Shown in pieces: positions 16,611-25,312 of a DNA stretch of 64,000 nt. The notes beneath the pieces are model-generated. The model saw only the letters and a program-made list of their open reading frames with translations, did no database searches and was not told where the DNA came from. This DNA comes from DASQMT01 sp963839615 (GTDB taxonomy: Bacteria; Actinomycetota; Thermoleophilia; Solirubrobacterales; Solirubrobacteraceae): assembly GCA_963839615.1 (NCBI GenBank), contig CAWIVY010000011.1, forward strand, positions 248,001 through 312,000. Direction: 5' to 3'. The number at the start of each line of letters is the position of its first letter. The first letter of the stretch is position 1. Position numbers and translations under genes: made by a program.

Positions 16611-17480
16611 TCACGGGCGGGCGGCGCGTCTGCGCGCCCGGCCGGCGCTACGCGGGCGCCAGCACTGCTCGATGAAGCGGGAGATCTCTCCCGTCAGGCG
16701 CTCGGGGGCGACGCGCAGCTCGAGGATCGAGCTCGCCTCGAGCAGCGTGCTGTTCGGTAGCTCCTCGGCCAGCAGGCCCGCGTCTGAGAACGGATGCACG
16801 GGATCGCGGCGGTGCCCGATCACCAGCGTGGGCGCCGTGAAGGTGCGGCGCTCGCTGCGATGCGGCGCCGTGCGCCCGGAGAACAGTCCCTGCAGCACGG
16901 CGGCGCTCGGCGCGGGATCCTGGCGGACCGTGTCGAGCAGGACGTTGGCCGCCCACGGCACGCGCTGCTCCGGCACGAGGCGCGCGACCCGGGACACGAC
17001 CTTCATCACGGGCTCGCCCACGGTCAGCGCGACCAGCAGGGGGGTGAACGCGACGGCGGACGCCAGCAGCGCGTTGTCGAGCACGGGCATCTCCACGACC
17101 ATGCCGCGCAGCCGCTCGGGAGCCAGCGACGCCACCTCGAGCGTGACGTTGGCGCCGAGCGACGTGCCGCCGACGACGGCCTCGTCGAGGCCGAGGTGGT
17201 CGAGCAGCCCGACGACCTCCTGCGCGAAGATCCCCATGCCGTAGCGCCACATGTCCGGTGGCCGGTCCGACAGCCCGTGGCCGAGCAGGTCGAGCGTCAC
17301 CACCCTGTTGCCGTGCTCCGCCAGCGCGCGCGCCAGCGGCTCGTGCATGCGCTGGCTCAGCAGCAGGCCGTGCAGCAGCACGGTCGCGCGCGAGCCTTCG
17401 CCATAGACTCGATAGGCCAGCTCGCGATCCTGGCAGCGAAACCTGCCCGTCTCCTCGCGCATGCTCATGGGTTCGGACAT
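16611..17480 (-). CDS. Alpha/beta hydrolase fold protein
   Basis: The 289-residue protein shows the alpha/beta hydrolase layout: the oxyanion region VLLHGLLLSQRMHEPLARAL, LLGHGLSDRP, the nucleophile elbow GGTSLGANVTLEVA (Ser at about residue 107) and an acid in VIGHRRDPVHPFSDAG. The place where the catalytic histidine is normally found, near the C-terminus, reads LLEASSILELRVAPERL and has no histidine. Either another histidine serves or the protein is not a classical hydrolase. The tail is Arg/Ala-rich. Ester or lipid substrates are possible but not indicated by neighbours. Confidence 0.8.
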   Translation of the reverse strand: MSEPMSMREETGRFRCQDRELAYRVYGEGSRATVLLHGLLLSQRMHEPLARALAEHGNRVVTLDLLGHGLSDRPPDMWRYGMGIFAQEVVGLLDHLGLDEAVVGGTSLGANVTLEVASLAPERLRGMVVEMPVLDNALLASAVAFTPLLVALTVGEPVMKVVSRVARLVPEQRVPWAANVLLDTVRQDPAPSAAVLQGLFSGRTAPHRSERRTFTAPTLVIGHRRDPVHPFSDAGLLAEELPNSTLLEASSILELRVAPERLTGEISRFIEQCWRPRSAGRARRRAARP

Positions 17481-17603
17481 TACGGGCCTGCGCGGCGCCG
17501 GGCGTGGGTAGGTCCAACCTTCGTCCAGCTGATGCGTTCAACGAGCAAGAAGCAGCAGAAAAGCCTCGTGCCACTACCGGCAACGGTCGATAATGCAAGG
17601 ACC

Positions 17604-19172
17604 ATGGAAGCCTCGGCCGCGACGCGGCCTGTACATCCCGGACCACGGGTTCCCGCCCGGCTGCTCCGGCTCGCGTCCGACGAACGGCTCGTGGCCCACG
17701 TCCGCAGCGGGTCCGAGGCTGCCTTCGAGGCGCTCTACGACCGCCACCATCGCGGGATCCTCGCCTTCTCAAGGCACATGCTCGGGAGCGCCGAGGAGGC
17801 CGAGGACGCCGTCCAGCACACCTTCATGGCCGCGTATCGCAGCCTCGTCGGCTCGAACCAGCCGATCCAGTTGCGCGCCTGGCTCTACACGATCGCTCGC
17901 AACCGCTGCCTGTCGGTGCTCCGTGCCCGGCGCGAGACACCGGTCGACGACCTCGACGAGCTGCCGACCGAGAACCTCTCCGCCGAGGTCCAGCGCCGCC
18001 AGGACCTGCGCGACCTCCTCCACGACGTGGGCGGGCTGCCCGAGGAACAACGCGCCGCGCTCGTGCTCGCCGAGGTCGGCGGGGTCTCGCACGACGAGAT
18101 CGCCCAGGTGCTGGGCACCCAGCGGGAGAAGGTGAAGGCGCTCGTGTTCCAGGCCCGCTCATCGCTGATCGCCAGCCGCGATGCGCGCGAGACGCCGTGC
18201 GAGGACATCCGCATCCAGCTGGCGGAGCTGCGGGGAGGCGCGCTGCGGCGGAACTCGCTCCGGCGCCACCTGAAGGTCTGTCCCGGCTGCCGCGATTTCC
18301 GCGCCGCCGTCCAGGATCAGCGCAAGATGCTGGCGCTGGCGCTGCCCGTCGCGCCGACGCTCCTGCTCAAGCAGGGCGTGATGGCGGGCGCGCTCGGCTC
18401 CGGCGCTGCGGCCGCCGGGGGAACGGTCGCGGCCGGGGGGCTCGCGGGTGCGGCCGGGGGCGGCTCGCTGCTCGCGGGCGGCGGGGCCGCCGCCACGGCC
18501 AAGGTGCTTGCGATCGCCGCGATCGCAGGAGGCGGCGCGGCCGGCTTCAAGGCGGCGGTGCCGGACGAGCGACCCGCGGCGCCCACGGTGCCTACGGCGC
18601 CCGCGGCACAGGGCGGAGCCGACCGCGGTGCCGGCACGAGCAGGCCCGCGGGAGACAAGCAAGCGCTGGGCGGCGCGGCTCCGGCAGCGGTCGGAAGCCG
18701 CGAGCAGCAACCGTCGGACGCGGGGTCCGGCGTTGCCGAGCGCCGCTCCGAGCAGCGTTCCCACGGACGCCATGGCACGGAGCAGCGGTCCGAGCGGGCG
18801 GATGAGCGCGCCGCCGGACCCAACCCGGAGGTCGTGCAGGAACCCGCCAAGCCCGTGAACGAGCGCTCACTCGAGCGTGGCGATGGGAGCGGGCCCGGCG
18901 AGAAGTCGCAGCCCGAGCGCGCCGAGCGCGAGCCGAAGGTGCGTGGACCCAAGGTGGAGAAGCTCGAGCAGTCCGCGCCGGCGGAGCGCCCGGCACCCAC
19001 GCAGCGCGAGAAGGCCCCGAAGCCGGCGATCGCGCCGGTCCCGGAGCCTGAGTCCGAGCCCGCGCCCGAGCCGGTCGCACCGGCGGTCGAGACGGCCACG
19101 CCGGTTCCGACCGTCGTCCCGGGCGCCGGCACCGCCGGCAGCGGCAGGGCGAACGGCAAGACCAAGGAGTAG
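17604..19172 (+). CDS. ECF sigma factor fused to a zinc-finger (ZAS-like) domain and long C-terminal tail
   Basis: The 522-residue protein starts MEASAATRPVHPGPRVPARL. Sigma region 2 spans about 35-105 (FEALYDRHHRGILAFSRHML, AEDAVQHTFMAAYRSL) and region 4 about 140-190 (LPEEQRAALVLAEVGGVSHD). It is followed by a zinc-binding anti-sigma signature: C199, H222, C226 and C229 (RRHLKVCPGCRDF), spaced as in ZAS anti-sigma factors. After that come a hydrophobic Gly/Ala-rich stretch (about 245-305) that could span the membrane and a Pro/Glu/Arg-rich tail of some 200 residues. The cis arrangement suggests self-inhibition and possible membrane tethering, with release by redox change, zinc loss or proteolysis. 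There is no separate anti-sigma gene beside it. Confidence 0.87.
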   Translation: MEASAATRPVHPGPRVPARLLRLASDERLVAHVRSGSEAAFEALYDRHHRGILAFSRHMLGSAEEAEDAVQHTFMAAYRSLVGSNQPIQLRAWLYTIARNRCLSVLRARRETPVDDLDELPTENLSAEVQRRQDLRDLLHDVGGLPEEQRAALVLAEVGGVSHDEIAQVLGTQREKVKALVFQARSSLIASRDARETPCEDIRIQLAELRGGALRRNSLRRHLKVCPGCRDFRAAVQDQRKMLALALPVAPTLLLKQGVMAGALGSGAAAAGGTVAAGGLAGAAGGGSLLAGGGAAATAKVLAIAAIAGGGAAGFKAAVPDERPAAPTVPTAPAAQGGADRGAGTSRPAGDKQALGGAAPAAVGSREQQPSDAGSGVAERRSEQRSHGRHGTEQRSERADERAAGPNPEVVQEPAKPVNERSLERGDGSGPGEKSQPERAEREPKVRGPKVEKLEQSAPAERPAPTQREKAPKPAIAPVPEPESEPAPEPVAPAVETATPVPTVVPGAGTAGSGRANGKTKE

Positions 19173-19178
19173 GTCCGC

Positions 19179-19196
19179 ACCGGCCCGGGCGCCGGT
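19179..19196 (+). terminator. Possible terminator hairpin after the sigma factor gene
   Basis: ACCGGC and GCCGGT flank a 6-nt loop, and TAGG/CCTA lie outside the stem. It sits 7 nt past the sigma factor stop and before the next GTG. There is no U-tract, so termination is uncertain. Confidence 0.4.
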
Positions 19197-19211
19197 CCTA
19201 TCGTCTCTGCG

Positions 19212-20063
19212 GTGCCCGATCTCCGCCCGATGCGCGACGAGGACGCTCCCGGCGCCCATGAGCTGGCGAGAGCGGCGTTCCAGGATCTCTCGCGGCGGAT
19301 GCACGAGCCGCCTCGACCACCGCCCGATGCGACTGCCGCCGAGGTGCGCATGCGGCGCGTCCTGGCGACCGACCCCGGTGGCTGCTGGGTGACGGAGGAC
19401 GCCGCCGGGCTGACCGGCGCCGTGCTGGCGCTGCTTCGCGAGGGTCTCTGGGGCCTGTCGCTGCTGGTCGTGCGGCCGGACCTCCAGTCAGCAGGGATCG
19501 GCAGCGCACTGCTGGCGCGGGCGCTCGAGTACGGCGCCGGCTCCCGCGGCGGGATCATCCTCGCCTCGCCCGACGCACGCGCCCTGCGCGCGTACGCCCG
19601 GGCCGGATTCGAGTTGCATCCGACGGTCTACGCCACGGGCGTGCCGCAGGGCGTCGCCGCCGCGCCGGAGGTGCGCGAGTTCGAGCCGCGCGATCACGAG
19701 TTGGCCGCGGCGGTCGACCGCGCGGTGCGCGGGGCGGCGCACGGTGGCGACCTCAACGCGCTCGCCGCCGGTGGCAACGAGCTCCTCACGTTCCCGGGAC
19801 GCGGCTACGCGGTCCACCGCGCGGGCGCGGTCAAGACCATCGCCGCGTTCGACGACGAGGCCGCGGCGGCCCTGCTGCGCACCGTGCTCGCGCGCATGCC
19901 GGACGGCGCGGAGGCCGAGGTGGAGTGGTTGACCGGTGCGCAGCAGTGGGCGATCGACGTGGCGGTCGTGGCGCGGCTCGAGCTGCGCACAGGCGGCGCG
20001 GTCTTCCTGCGCGGCGAGGTCGGGACGTTTCGTCCGTACCTGCCGGGCGGCGCCTACCTGTAG
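19212..20063 (+). CDS. GNAT family acetyltransferase, double-domain size
   Basis: The 283-residue protein starts at a GTG. Residues 1-145 form a GNAT domain with LRPMRDEDAPGAHELARAAF, the acetyl-CoA loop VVRPDLQSAGIGSALLARAL and ALRAYARAGFELHPTVY. The second half (from about 150) repeats a weaker GNAT-like or lipid-binding fold (FDDEAAAALLRTVLARM) with no clear cofactor loop. The family is often annotated only as acetyltransferase, and the substrate is unknown. It lies between the sigma factor gene and an SDR gene that has its own strong ribosome-binding site. Confidence 0.75.
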   Translation: MPDLRPMRDEDAPGAHELARAAFQDLSRRMHEPPRPPPDATAAEVRMRRVLATDPGGCWVTEDAAGLTGAVLALLREGLWGLSLLVVRPDLQSAGIGSALLARALEYGAGSRGGIILASPDARALRAYARAGFELHPTVYATGVPQGVAAAPEVREFEPRDHELAAAVDRAVRGAAHGGDLNALAAGGNELLTFPGRGYAVHRAGAVKTIAAFDDEAAAALLRTVLARMPDGAEAEVEWLTGAQQWAIDVAVVARLELRTGGAVFLRGEVGTFRPYLPGGAYL

Positions 20064-20107
20064 GGTCCAGCCTCGCTGACGTCGCGTCGAAAAGGAGGAT
20101 CTCGGAT

Positions 20108-21004
20108 ATGGCCAAGCAGCCGCGCTCGCTGTACGGCAAGGTTGCCGTCGTAACCGGTGGTGGACGGGGGATCGGCAAGGCGCTCGCCCTCGCGCTCGCG
20201 CGCGAAGGCTGTCGGGTGGCGATCGGCGACGTCGACTCCGCGTCCGCGGAGGCCGCCGCGTCCGAGCTGGGCGGCGAGTCGATCGGCCTCGACCTCGACG
20301 TCACGGACCGCGCGGGCTTCACGGCATTCCTCGACGAGGTGGAGCGGCGGCTCGGACCGATCGACGTGCTCATCAACAACGCGGGCATCATGCCCGTGGG
20401 GCCGTTGGACGAGGAGGACGACGCCACCGCGATCCGGTTGCTCGAGATCAACCTCCACGCCGTCATCCACGGCACGAAGGAGGCCATGCGGCGGATGAAG
20501 CCGCGCGGAACGGGCCACATCGTCAACGTCGCCTCGAGCGCCGGCAAGTCCGGATTCCCCAACCTCGCCACCTATTGCGCCACGAAGCACGGCGTCGTCG
20601 GACTGTCCGAGGCCGTGCGGATCGAGCTGCGCGGGACCGGCGTCGACGTCTCGGTGCTGATGCCGGGGATCGTCAAGACCGAGCTGTCGACGGGTCTGGT
20701 CGAGACCCCGGCGTTCAAGAACTCGACCACCGAGGAGGTCGCGGACGCCGTCGTCGACGCGCTCAAGTTCGCACGCTTCGACGTGTTCGTGCCGAAGTCG
20801 ATCGGACCGACGTGGGCGCTGTTCAACCTCGTGCCGCGGCGCGCGCGCGAGGCCGTCGGCCGCGCGCTCAAGCTGGACCGGGCGCTGCTGGACGCCGATC
20901 GCGGCGCCCGTGCCGCCTACGAGGCGCGCGCGGCGGCGAGCGCGCCGGCCACGGAGTCCGTGATCGCCGAGACGGCGGCCGAGCGCGAGTCGACTGCGGC
21001 TTAG
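20108..21004 (+). CDS. Short-chain dehydrogenase/reductase (SDR)
   Basis: The 298-residue NAD(P)-dependent oxidoreductase starts MAKQPRSLYGKVAVVTGGGR. Cofactor binding is by TGGGRGIG, the NAG motif is INNAGIMP, and the catalytic Ser and Tyr-x3-Lys lie in NVASSAGKSG and TYCATKHG. The C-terminal extension (FVPKSIGPTWALFNLVPRRA) with a basic end is typical of the subgroup annotated as hydroxysteroid or fatty-acid-chain reductases. A strong Shine-Dalgarno, AAAGGAGG at 20091-20098, fixes the ATG at 20108. The substrate is not known. The stop overlaps the stop of the convergent transglycosylase gene. Confidence 0.9.
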   Translation: MAKQPRSLYGKVAVVTGGGRGIGKALALALAREGCRVAIGDVDSASAEAAASELGGESIGLDLDVTDRAGFTAFLDEVERRLGPIDVLINNAGIMPVGPLDEEDDATAIRLLEINLHAVIHGTKEAMRRMKPRGTGHIVNVASSAGKSGFPNLATYCATKHGVVGLSEAVRIELRGTGVDVSVLMPGIVKTELSTGLVETPAFKNSTTEEVADAVVDALKFARFDVFVPKSIGPTWALFNLVPRRAREAVGRALKLDRALLDADRGARAAYEARAAASAPATESVIAETAAERESTAA

Positions 21005-22479
21005 CCGTCGTCGAGCCGCTCGAGCAGGGGCAGCAGGGACTCGGCGTCGTCGGCGGCCGTCACGTGGATCGCGCGCGGCTCGCGCACCCAGGCGATCACG
21101 TTCAGGACCTGGAGCCGGTCGAGCACGAACTGGAACGCGAGTGCCTGGCGCTTCGAGCGGTAGTCGCGGGCGATGTCGAACGCCCAGCCGGTCGTGTGCA
21201 GCGAGTAGTTGCGCGTCGCCTCGCCGTTGCCGCGCACGAGCCTGCGCTGGTACTCGTCGTCGCGCACGGTCGAGGTGACCACGAGCGGCCCCTGCCCGCC
21301 GGAGTACTCCCGTGTCTGCGCGCCGATGTAGAGAGCCAGCGCGAGCGCCTCCGGTCGCAGGCCGCGGTAGAGACCGGGCACGGAGCCGATCCGCGCAGCG
21401 AGCTCCCCCATACGCGGGTCGCGTGCCAGGCCGGTGCGCTCCGGGTCGTCGGGCAGGGCCTTGATGTCGCCGTCGTCCCACGCGTCGCGCAGCGCTGCCG
21501 GCGTGCCGAACCGGGGTGTCGAGCCGGCTGGGTGCAGCACCTCCTCGGCGGAGTTCTTCGCCGTCTGGAGCGCCTCGAGCCGCGCCAGCTCGGCGCCGTC
21601 CTCGCGGTGCAGGCGCATGATCTCGCGCGCCGCGTAGAGCTTCCACAGGTAGTTGGACGAGTCGTCCCCGAAGGCCGCCAACCGGCTCTGCACGGCCGCG
21701 TTGTGGGTCGGCGTCGAGTCGAAGTAGAGGCGCGCGTAGGACGGCCGCTCGCCGCCGTACGCGCGCAGCACGTCCTGGAGGTTGCCGATGCCCATGTGGT
21801 AGGAGACGAACGCGAGGTCCTCGCGGCCGAGCTCCTCCTGGGCGATCGTGAGATACCGCGCGGTGCCGGCCAGTGCCTTGGCCGGATCGAAGCGCTCGTC
21901 GACGGCCCGGCGCTCGCGCCGCAGCTTCTGCACCTCCAAGAGCCGGCCGCGCCGGAACGCCCGCTCGATCTGCCTGGTCAGGCGCGCGCTGCGCTCGATG
22001 TCGACCTGCATGCCGAGCAGGTTGCGGGCGGTCTCCGCGAGGATCTGCGTCAACCCGGCGGCGCCCTCGATGTCGCCCGCCATCGCATCCTCGCGTCCGG
22101 CGCTCTCGAGGAACACGAGCCCCTCGAGCACGTCGGGCTCGACGCCGGCCGCCTCTGCCGCGGCCTCGACCTGCGGCCGCCAGCGCGCGACGCGCGCAGC
22201 GGTCGCGGCCGCGCCGCCCGGCGAGCGCGCGTAGAGCACGTGGCTCGTGCCGGCGGTCGCGCGCTCGACGAACGCGTCCTCCTGATCGGGGACGTAGGCG
22301 AACGGGTCCGGCACCGGCGCGCCCCCGCCCTCGTCGCCGCCGGCGGGGGTCGGCACGAGCGGCACGCCGGGCGCGGGCCCGTCGCCGCGCAGCGCCGCGC
22401 CCGTGAGCACGGCTACGACGACAAGAACGCCCGCGAGCACGACGACGCGGGCGCGCACGTTGGACCTGGAGCGGCGCAC
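21001..22479 (-). CDS. Membrane-anchored lytic transglycosylase (SLT) with C-terminal peptidase-like domain
   Basis: The 492-residue protein has a signal anchor (about residues 10-32), a Pro-rich linker and an SLT domain with the catalytic Glu in GLVFLESAGREDAM and the GAAGLTQIL block, followed by SYHMGIGNLQDVL. From about residue 330 a second domain (NYSLHTTGWAFDIARDYRSK, then AIHVTAADDAESL) resembles the DUF5715/peptidase M15-like folds with a His-x-Asp pair. It would cut peptidoglycan outside the membrane, cleaving glycan strands and possibly peptide. The two-domain architecture is the notable feature. Confidence 0.8.
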   Translation of the reverse strand: MRRSRSNVRARVVVLAGVLVVVAVLTGAALRGDGPAPGVPLVPTPAGGDEGGGAPVPDPFAYVPDQEDAFVERATAGTSHVLYARSPGGAAATAARVARWRPQVEAAAEAAGVEPDVLEGLVFLESAGREDAMAGDIEGAAGLTQILAETARNLLGMQVDIERSARLTRQIERAFRRGRLLEVQKLRRERRAVDERFDPAKALAGTARYLTIAQEELGREDLAFVSYHMGIGNLQDVLRAYGGERPSYARLYFDSTPTHNAAVQSRLAAFGDDSSNYLWKLYAAREIMRLHREDGAELARLEALQTAKNSAEEVLHPAGSTPRFGTPAALRDAWDDGDIKALPDDPERTGLARDPRMGELAARIGSVPGLYRGLRPEALALALYIGAQTREYSGGQGPLVVTSTVRDDEYQRRLVRGNGEATRNYSLHTTGWAFDIARDYRSKRQALAFQFVLDRLQVLNVIAWVREPRAIHVTAADDAESLLPLLERLDDG

Positions 22480-22540
22480 CGCCTCTCACCTTGGCACACG
22501 CTCGTGCATGGCTCGCGGAGGTCCGGGTAGCCCTAGTGGC

Positions 22541-22783
22541 ATGAGACTACGCCGTCAAACCAAGAAGCGCCGTGCTGCGAACACCGTCGGCACGTTCCTG
22601 AAGCTCGAGGCGATCGCCAAGGCGGCGAAGACGGCCCGCAAGGGCGTCGCCGGGCTGGCCGCCTACAAGGCCGCGAAGAGCGCGCCGAAGGCCGTCAAGG
22701 CGCTCCCGCTCGTTGCGGGCGTCGGCGCGGCGGGCGCGGTGGCGGCGCGCAAGCGGCGCAACTCGGAGCCGTCGGCAGCCTGA
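22541..22783 (+). CDS. Small basic hypothetical protein
   Basis: The 80-residue product MRLRRQTKKRRAANTVGTFL is very rich in Lys, Arg and Ala, with a Gly/Ala/Val hydrophobic segment near the C-terminus (PLVAGVGAAGAVAARKRRN). It could be membrane-associated or nucleic-acid-binding. I recognise no family. It is isolated between a divergent transglycosylase and a convergent propeller gene, and the ATG is the only sensible start. Confidence 0.5.
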   Translation: MRLRRQTKKRRAANTVGTFLKLEAIAKAAKTARKGVAGLAAYKAAKSAPKAVKALPLVAGVGAAGAVAARKRRNSEPSAA

Positions 22784-22792
22784 GCGGCTCCC

Positions 22793-24307
22793 TCAGCGCA
22801 CCACCCGCAGCCGTGCGACGCCACGGCGGTAGCCGGCATGCCGGGCCCGGACCCGATAGCGCCGGACCTTGTGGAACCCGTTGCGCTTGTGCAGGCGGAC
22901 GCGGCCCTTGCGGTTGGTCCTCGCGTGCTTGCCCGCGACCCGCACCCGCGCGCGGCGCACCGGCACCCGCGCGCCGGCGCGGCGTGCCGTCACGCGCACC
23001 CGCAACGTGACCGGGCGGCCGGCCTTGACGCGCCGCGGGCGCACCCTGACGCGGAGCCGCGGCTTGCGCGCGCCGTCGCCCTGCGCCGGCGCGAGCGTCG
23101 CCAGCGCGGGCGTGGCGATCGTCCCCATCCGCATACGCTGGGGGTGGTCGCCGACGGGGATGCGCGCAACCTCCTCCTCCGTCTCGTACGAGATCACCGA
23201 CACGAGGTCCTCGCCGCTCACCGACACGAAGCAGTAGCGCCCGTCGCCGCTGTTCGTGGTCCAGTAGGGCTTCTCGCCGACAGGCAGGATGCGGTACGCG
23301 AAGGTCGCGCGGGACACGATCGCGGCGTAGTCCGACATCGTCCCGGCGGCGCACAGCTTCGTGCCCGCGGGGTTCATCGCCAGGCCATGGTGCGCGGAGT
23401 CCAGCACGTACTCGTCGCGGCGCAGCTGCGCGGCCTCGTCGCTCAGCGGCAGATGCGCGAGCCGCAGGACGCGGTCCTCCTGGAGGTCGTACTCGACGAA
23501 GCCGTGGAAGAAGGAGACCTGGAAGTACACCTGCCGCTCGTCCGGGGAGAGCGCCATCGGCCGCACCGCCGAGCTCATGTCGGGATAGCCGGCCTCGTCG
23601 AGCTTCTGCCCCATGTTGATCCGGCGCAGCACCTGCAGGGTGCTCGCGTCGACGACCTGGAAGTAGCGCTCGCCCTTGGTCGCGTCGAGCGCCGGCTCGT
23701 CGGTCGGCGTGAAGACGGTGCCGATGCTGGCGTGGTAGATCAGCTTGCCGTCACGCGAGTAGTTGTTCTCGTGCGGCTGGTCGCCGGAGGGGAACCGGCC
23801 GACGATCTGGCCGGCGCGCGGGTCGATCACGTCGACGACCTTCGCCGTCGAGGCCGACACGAGCAGCCGGCTCCCGTCGGGCGAGATCGCCATGTGGTCG
23901 GCGCGGTAGCCGTCGACCTTCACGCGCCAGGCGATCCTGCCGGTCGCGAGCTCGATCCCGACGACATCGGCGAAGCTGGGGCGGGAGACGTAGAGGAAGC
24001 GCCCGTCGGGTGAGCTGAACATGTCGTCGACGAGCTGGTCGTGACCTTCGCCGACCTGCTGGCGGATCGCGAGGAAGTAGCCGTTCGCCGCGGGGTCGGC
24101 CTGGATCTCGGCGATCCGCTCGGCGCGGTCGGGCACGATGTCGATGCGCGCGATGCGCTCGAAGCGCACCGGGTCGACGATGTCGGCGGTCCCCTCCCAG
24201 TTGTTGCCGACGAAGAGCACGGAGCGCGAGCCGGCGCTCGCGGATGCCGGCAGGACGAGCACGACGAGCATCGCGGCCAGTGCGCCCCTTCGGAATGCCC
24301 GGCTCAT
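22793..24307 (-). CDS. Secreted YVTN-type beta-propeller protein with basic C-terminal domain
   Basis: The 504-residue protein has a signal peptide (about residues 1-25, ending ASASAG) and YVTN/cytochrome-D1-like propeller repeats, for example MFSSPDGRFLYVSRPSFADV, MAISPDGSRLLVSAS and MALSPDERQVYFQVSFF. From about residue 405 the protein becomes a very basic Ig-like domain (RKPRLRVRVRPRRVKAGRPV), a kind of tail common on surface proteins in this lineage. It is probably exported and cell-surface-bound. No enzyme activity is implied; such propellers often bind ligands or partner proteins. Confidence 0.78.
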   Translation of the reverse strand: MSRAFRRGALAAMLVVLVLPASASAGSRSVLFVGNNWEGTADIVDPVRFERIARIDIVPDRAERIAEIQADPAANGYFLAIRQQVGEGHDQLVDDMFSSPDGRFLYVSRPSFADVVGIELATGRIAWRVKVDGYRADHMAISPDGSRLLVSASTAKVVDVIDPRAGQIVGRFPSGDQPHENNYSRDGKLIYHASIGTVFTPTDEPALDATKGERYFQVVDASTLQVLRRINMGQKLDEAGYPDMSSAVRPMALSPDERQVYFQVSFFHGFVEYDLQEDRVLRLAHLPLSDEAAQLRRDEYVLDSAHHGLAMNPAGTKLCAAGTMSDYAAIVSRATFAYRILPVGEKPYWTTNSGDGRYCFVSVSGEDLVSVISYETEEEVARIPVGDHPQRMRMGTIATPALATLAPAQGDGARKPRLRVRVRPRRVKAGRPVTLRVRVTARRAGARVPVRRARVRVAGKHARTNRKGRVRLHKRNGFHKVRRYRVRARHAGYRRGVARLRVVR

Positions 24308-24382
24308 CTCGCCTCCAACGGTCGACTCCGGTTTCCGGATCGTACGCGGCAGGGCGATCTGGCGCGCCGGTCGCCGGCCCGC

Positions 24383-24784
24383 TCAGGACTTGACGCGCGA
24401 GCGGCCCTCGGCGCTCGCCGCGTGAAGCACGAACGTCTCGACGGAGAGGCCGTCGACCGCGGTGTCGATGCCGCTGACGAAGGCGCGGACCTTCCGGCCC
24501 GTGAGCCGCTCGACCGGTTCGCAGAATCCCTCCACGTTCGCGTACTGGAAGAACGTGCGCGTGTCGCGCAGTCGCGCGTGCTCGCCCATCGCCACGAGGT
24601 TGCGCTCAGCCGCCGTGAGGGTGTCCTCGAGCAGCACCGTGAGCGCGTCGGGCCCGGCCCAGTACGTGCGTGTGCGCGTGGGGCCGCGTCCGAACTGGTC
24701 CTTGTAGATGCGCACCATCTCGTTCGAGATCTGCGACAACAGGAATATGCCCTGCTGCTCCTGCGCTGCTTCGCCGGCAGACAT
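24383..24784 (-). CDS. MpsC/DUF2294 family protein (copy 1)
   Basis: The 133-residue protein belongs to the DUF2294 family, renamed after the MpsC part of a sodium-translocating membrane-potential system. The signature is ISNEMVRIYKDQFGRGPTRT, then LTAAERNLVAMGEHARLRDT and VERLTGRKVRAFVSGIDTAV. It is soluble by sequence. It is a tandem paralogue of the gene 101 nt upstream; the two share most of the core motifs. The gap between them contains a possible -10 box (TACACT, 24864-24869 on the minus strand) but no convincing -35. The function in this operon is unknown. Confidence 0.8.
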   Translation of the reverse strand: MSAGEAAQEQQGIFLLSQISNEMVRIYKDQFGRGPTRTRTYWAGPDALTVLLEDTLTAAERNLVAMGEHARLRDTRTFFQYANVEGFCEPVERLTGRKVRAFVSGIDTAVDGLSVETFVLHAASAEGRSRVKS

Positions 24785-24885
24785 GGCGTCCGCCCTTCAG
24801 CTCCCCGAGTATTGAGGCCGCACCCGAGCAACGGAGAGCAGGAGAACCGAGCGCGACCTCTCCAGTGTAGTCCTGTGCTGTGGGG

Positions 24886-25290
24886 TTACGGCTCGGCGAG
24901 CTCAACGCGCGACGGCGCGCTGGATCCCCTGGGGTGCAACACGAACGTCTCGACGGAGAGGCCCTCGACCGCGGTGTCGATGCCGCTGACGAAGCCGCGG
25001 ACCGTGCGCCCCGTGAGCCGCTCGACCGGCTCGCACAGCTCGCGGACCGATGCGTACTGGAAGAACATGCGCGTCTCGCGCAGTCGCTCGTGCTCGCCCA
25101 TCTTGACCATGTTGCGCTCGGCGGGCGTGAGCGTGTCCTCCAGCGTCACGGTGATGGTGTCGGGCCCGGCCCAGGCGGCGCGGGCGGAGGTCGGGCCGCG
25201 CCCGAACTGGTTCTTGAACACGCGGACGATCTCGTTCGAGATCTCCGTCAGCATCGAGCGGTCGAGCTCTGCCGCTTCCCGCTCGATCAC
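24886..25290 (-). CDS. MpsC/DUF2294 family protein (copy 2)
   Basis: The 134-residue paralogue of the following gene has ISNEIVRVFKNQFGRGPTSA, LTPAERNMVKMGEHERLRET and VERLTGRTVRGFVSGIDTAV in the same order and spacing. It starts 22 nt after the STAS gene, so both are likely made from the promoter at 25787-25815. In characterised bacteria MpsC-type proteins are linked to carbonate/CO2 and sodium homeostasis, but here they sit with a STAS regulator, not with MpsA/MpsB transporters, so the role may differ. Confidence 0.8.
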   Translation of the reverse strand: MIEREAAELDRSMLTEISNEIVRVFKNQFGRGPTSARAAWAGPDTITVTLEDTLTPAERNMVKMGEHERLRETRMFFQYASVRELCEPVERLTGRTVRGFVSGIDTAVEGLSVETFVLHPRGSSAPSRVELAEP

Positions 25291-25312
25291 GGGCGCTCCG
25301 TTCCGGCGGCAG

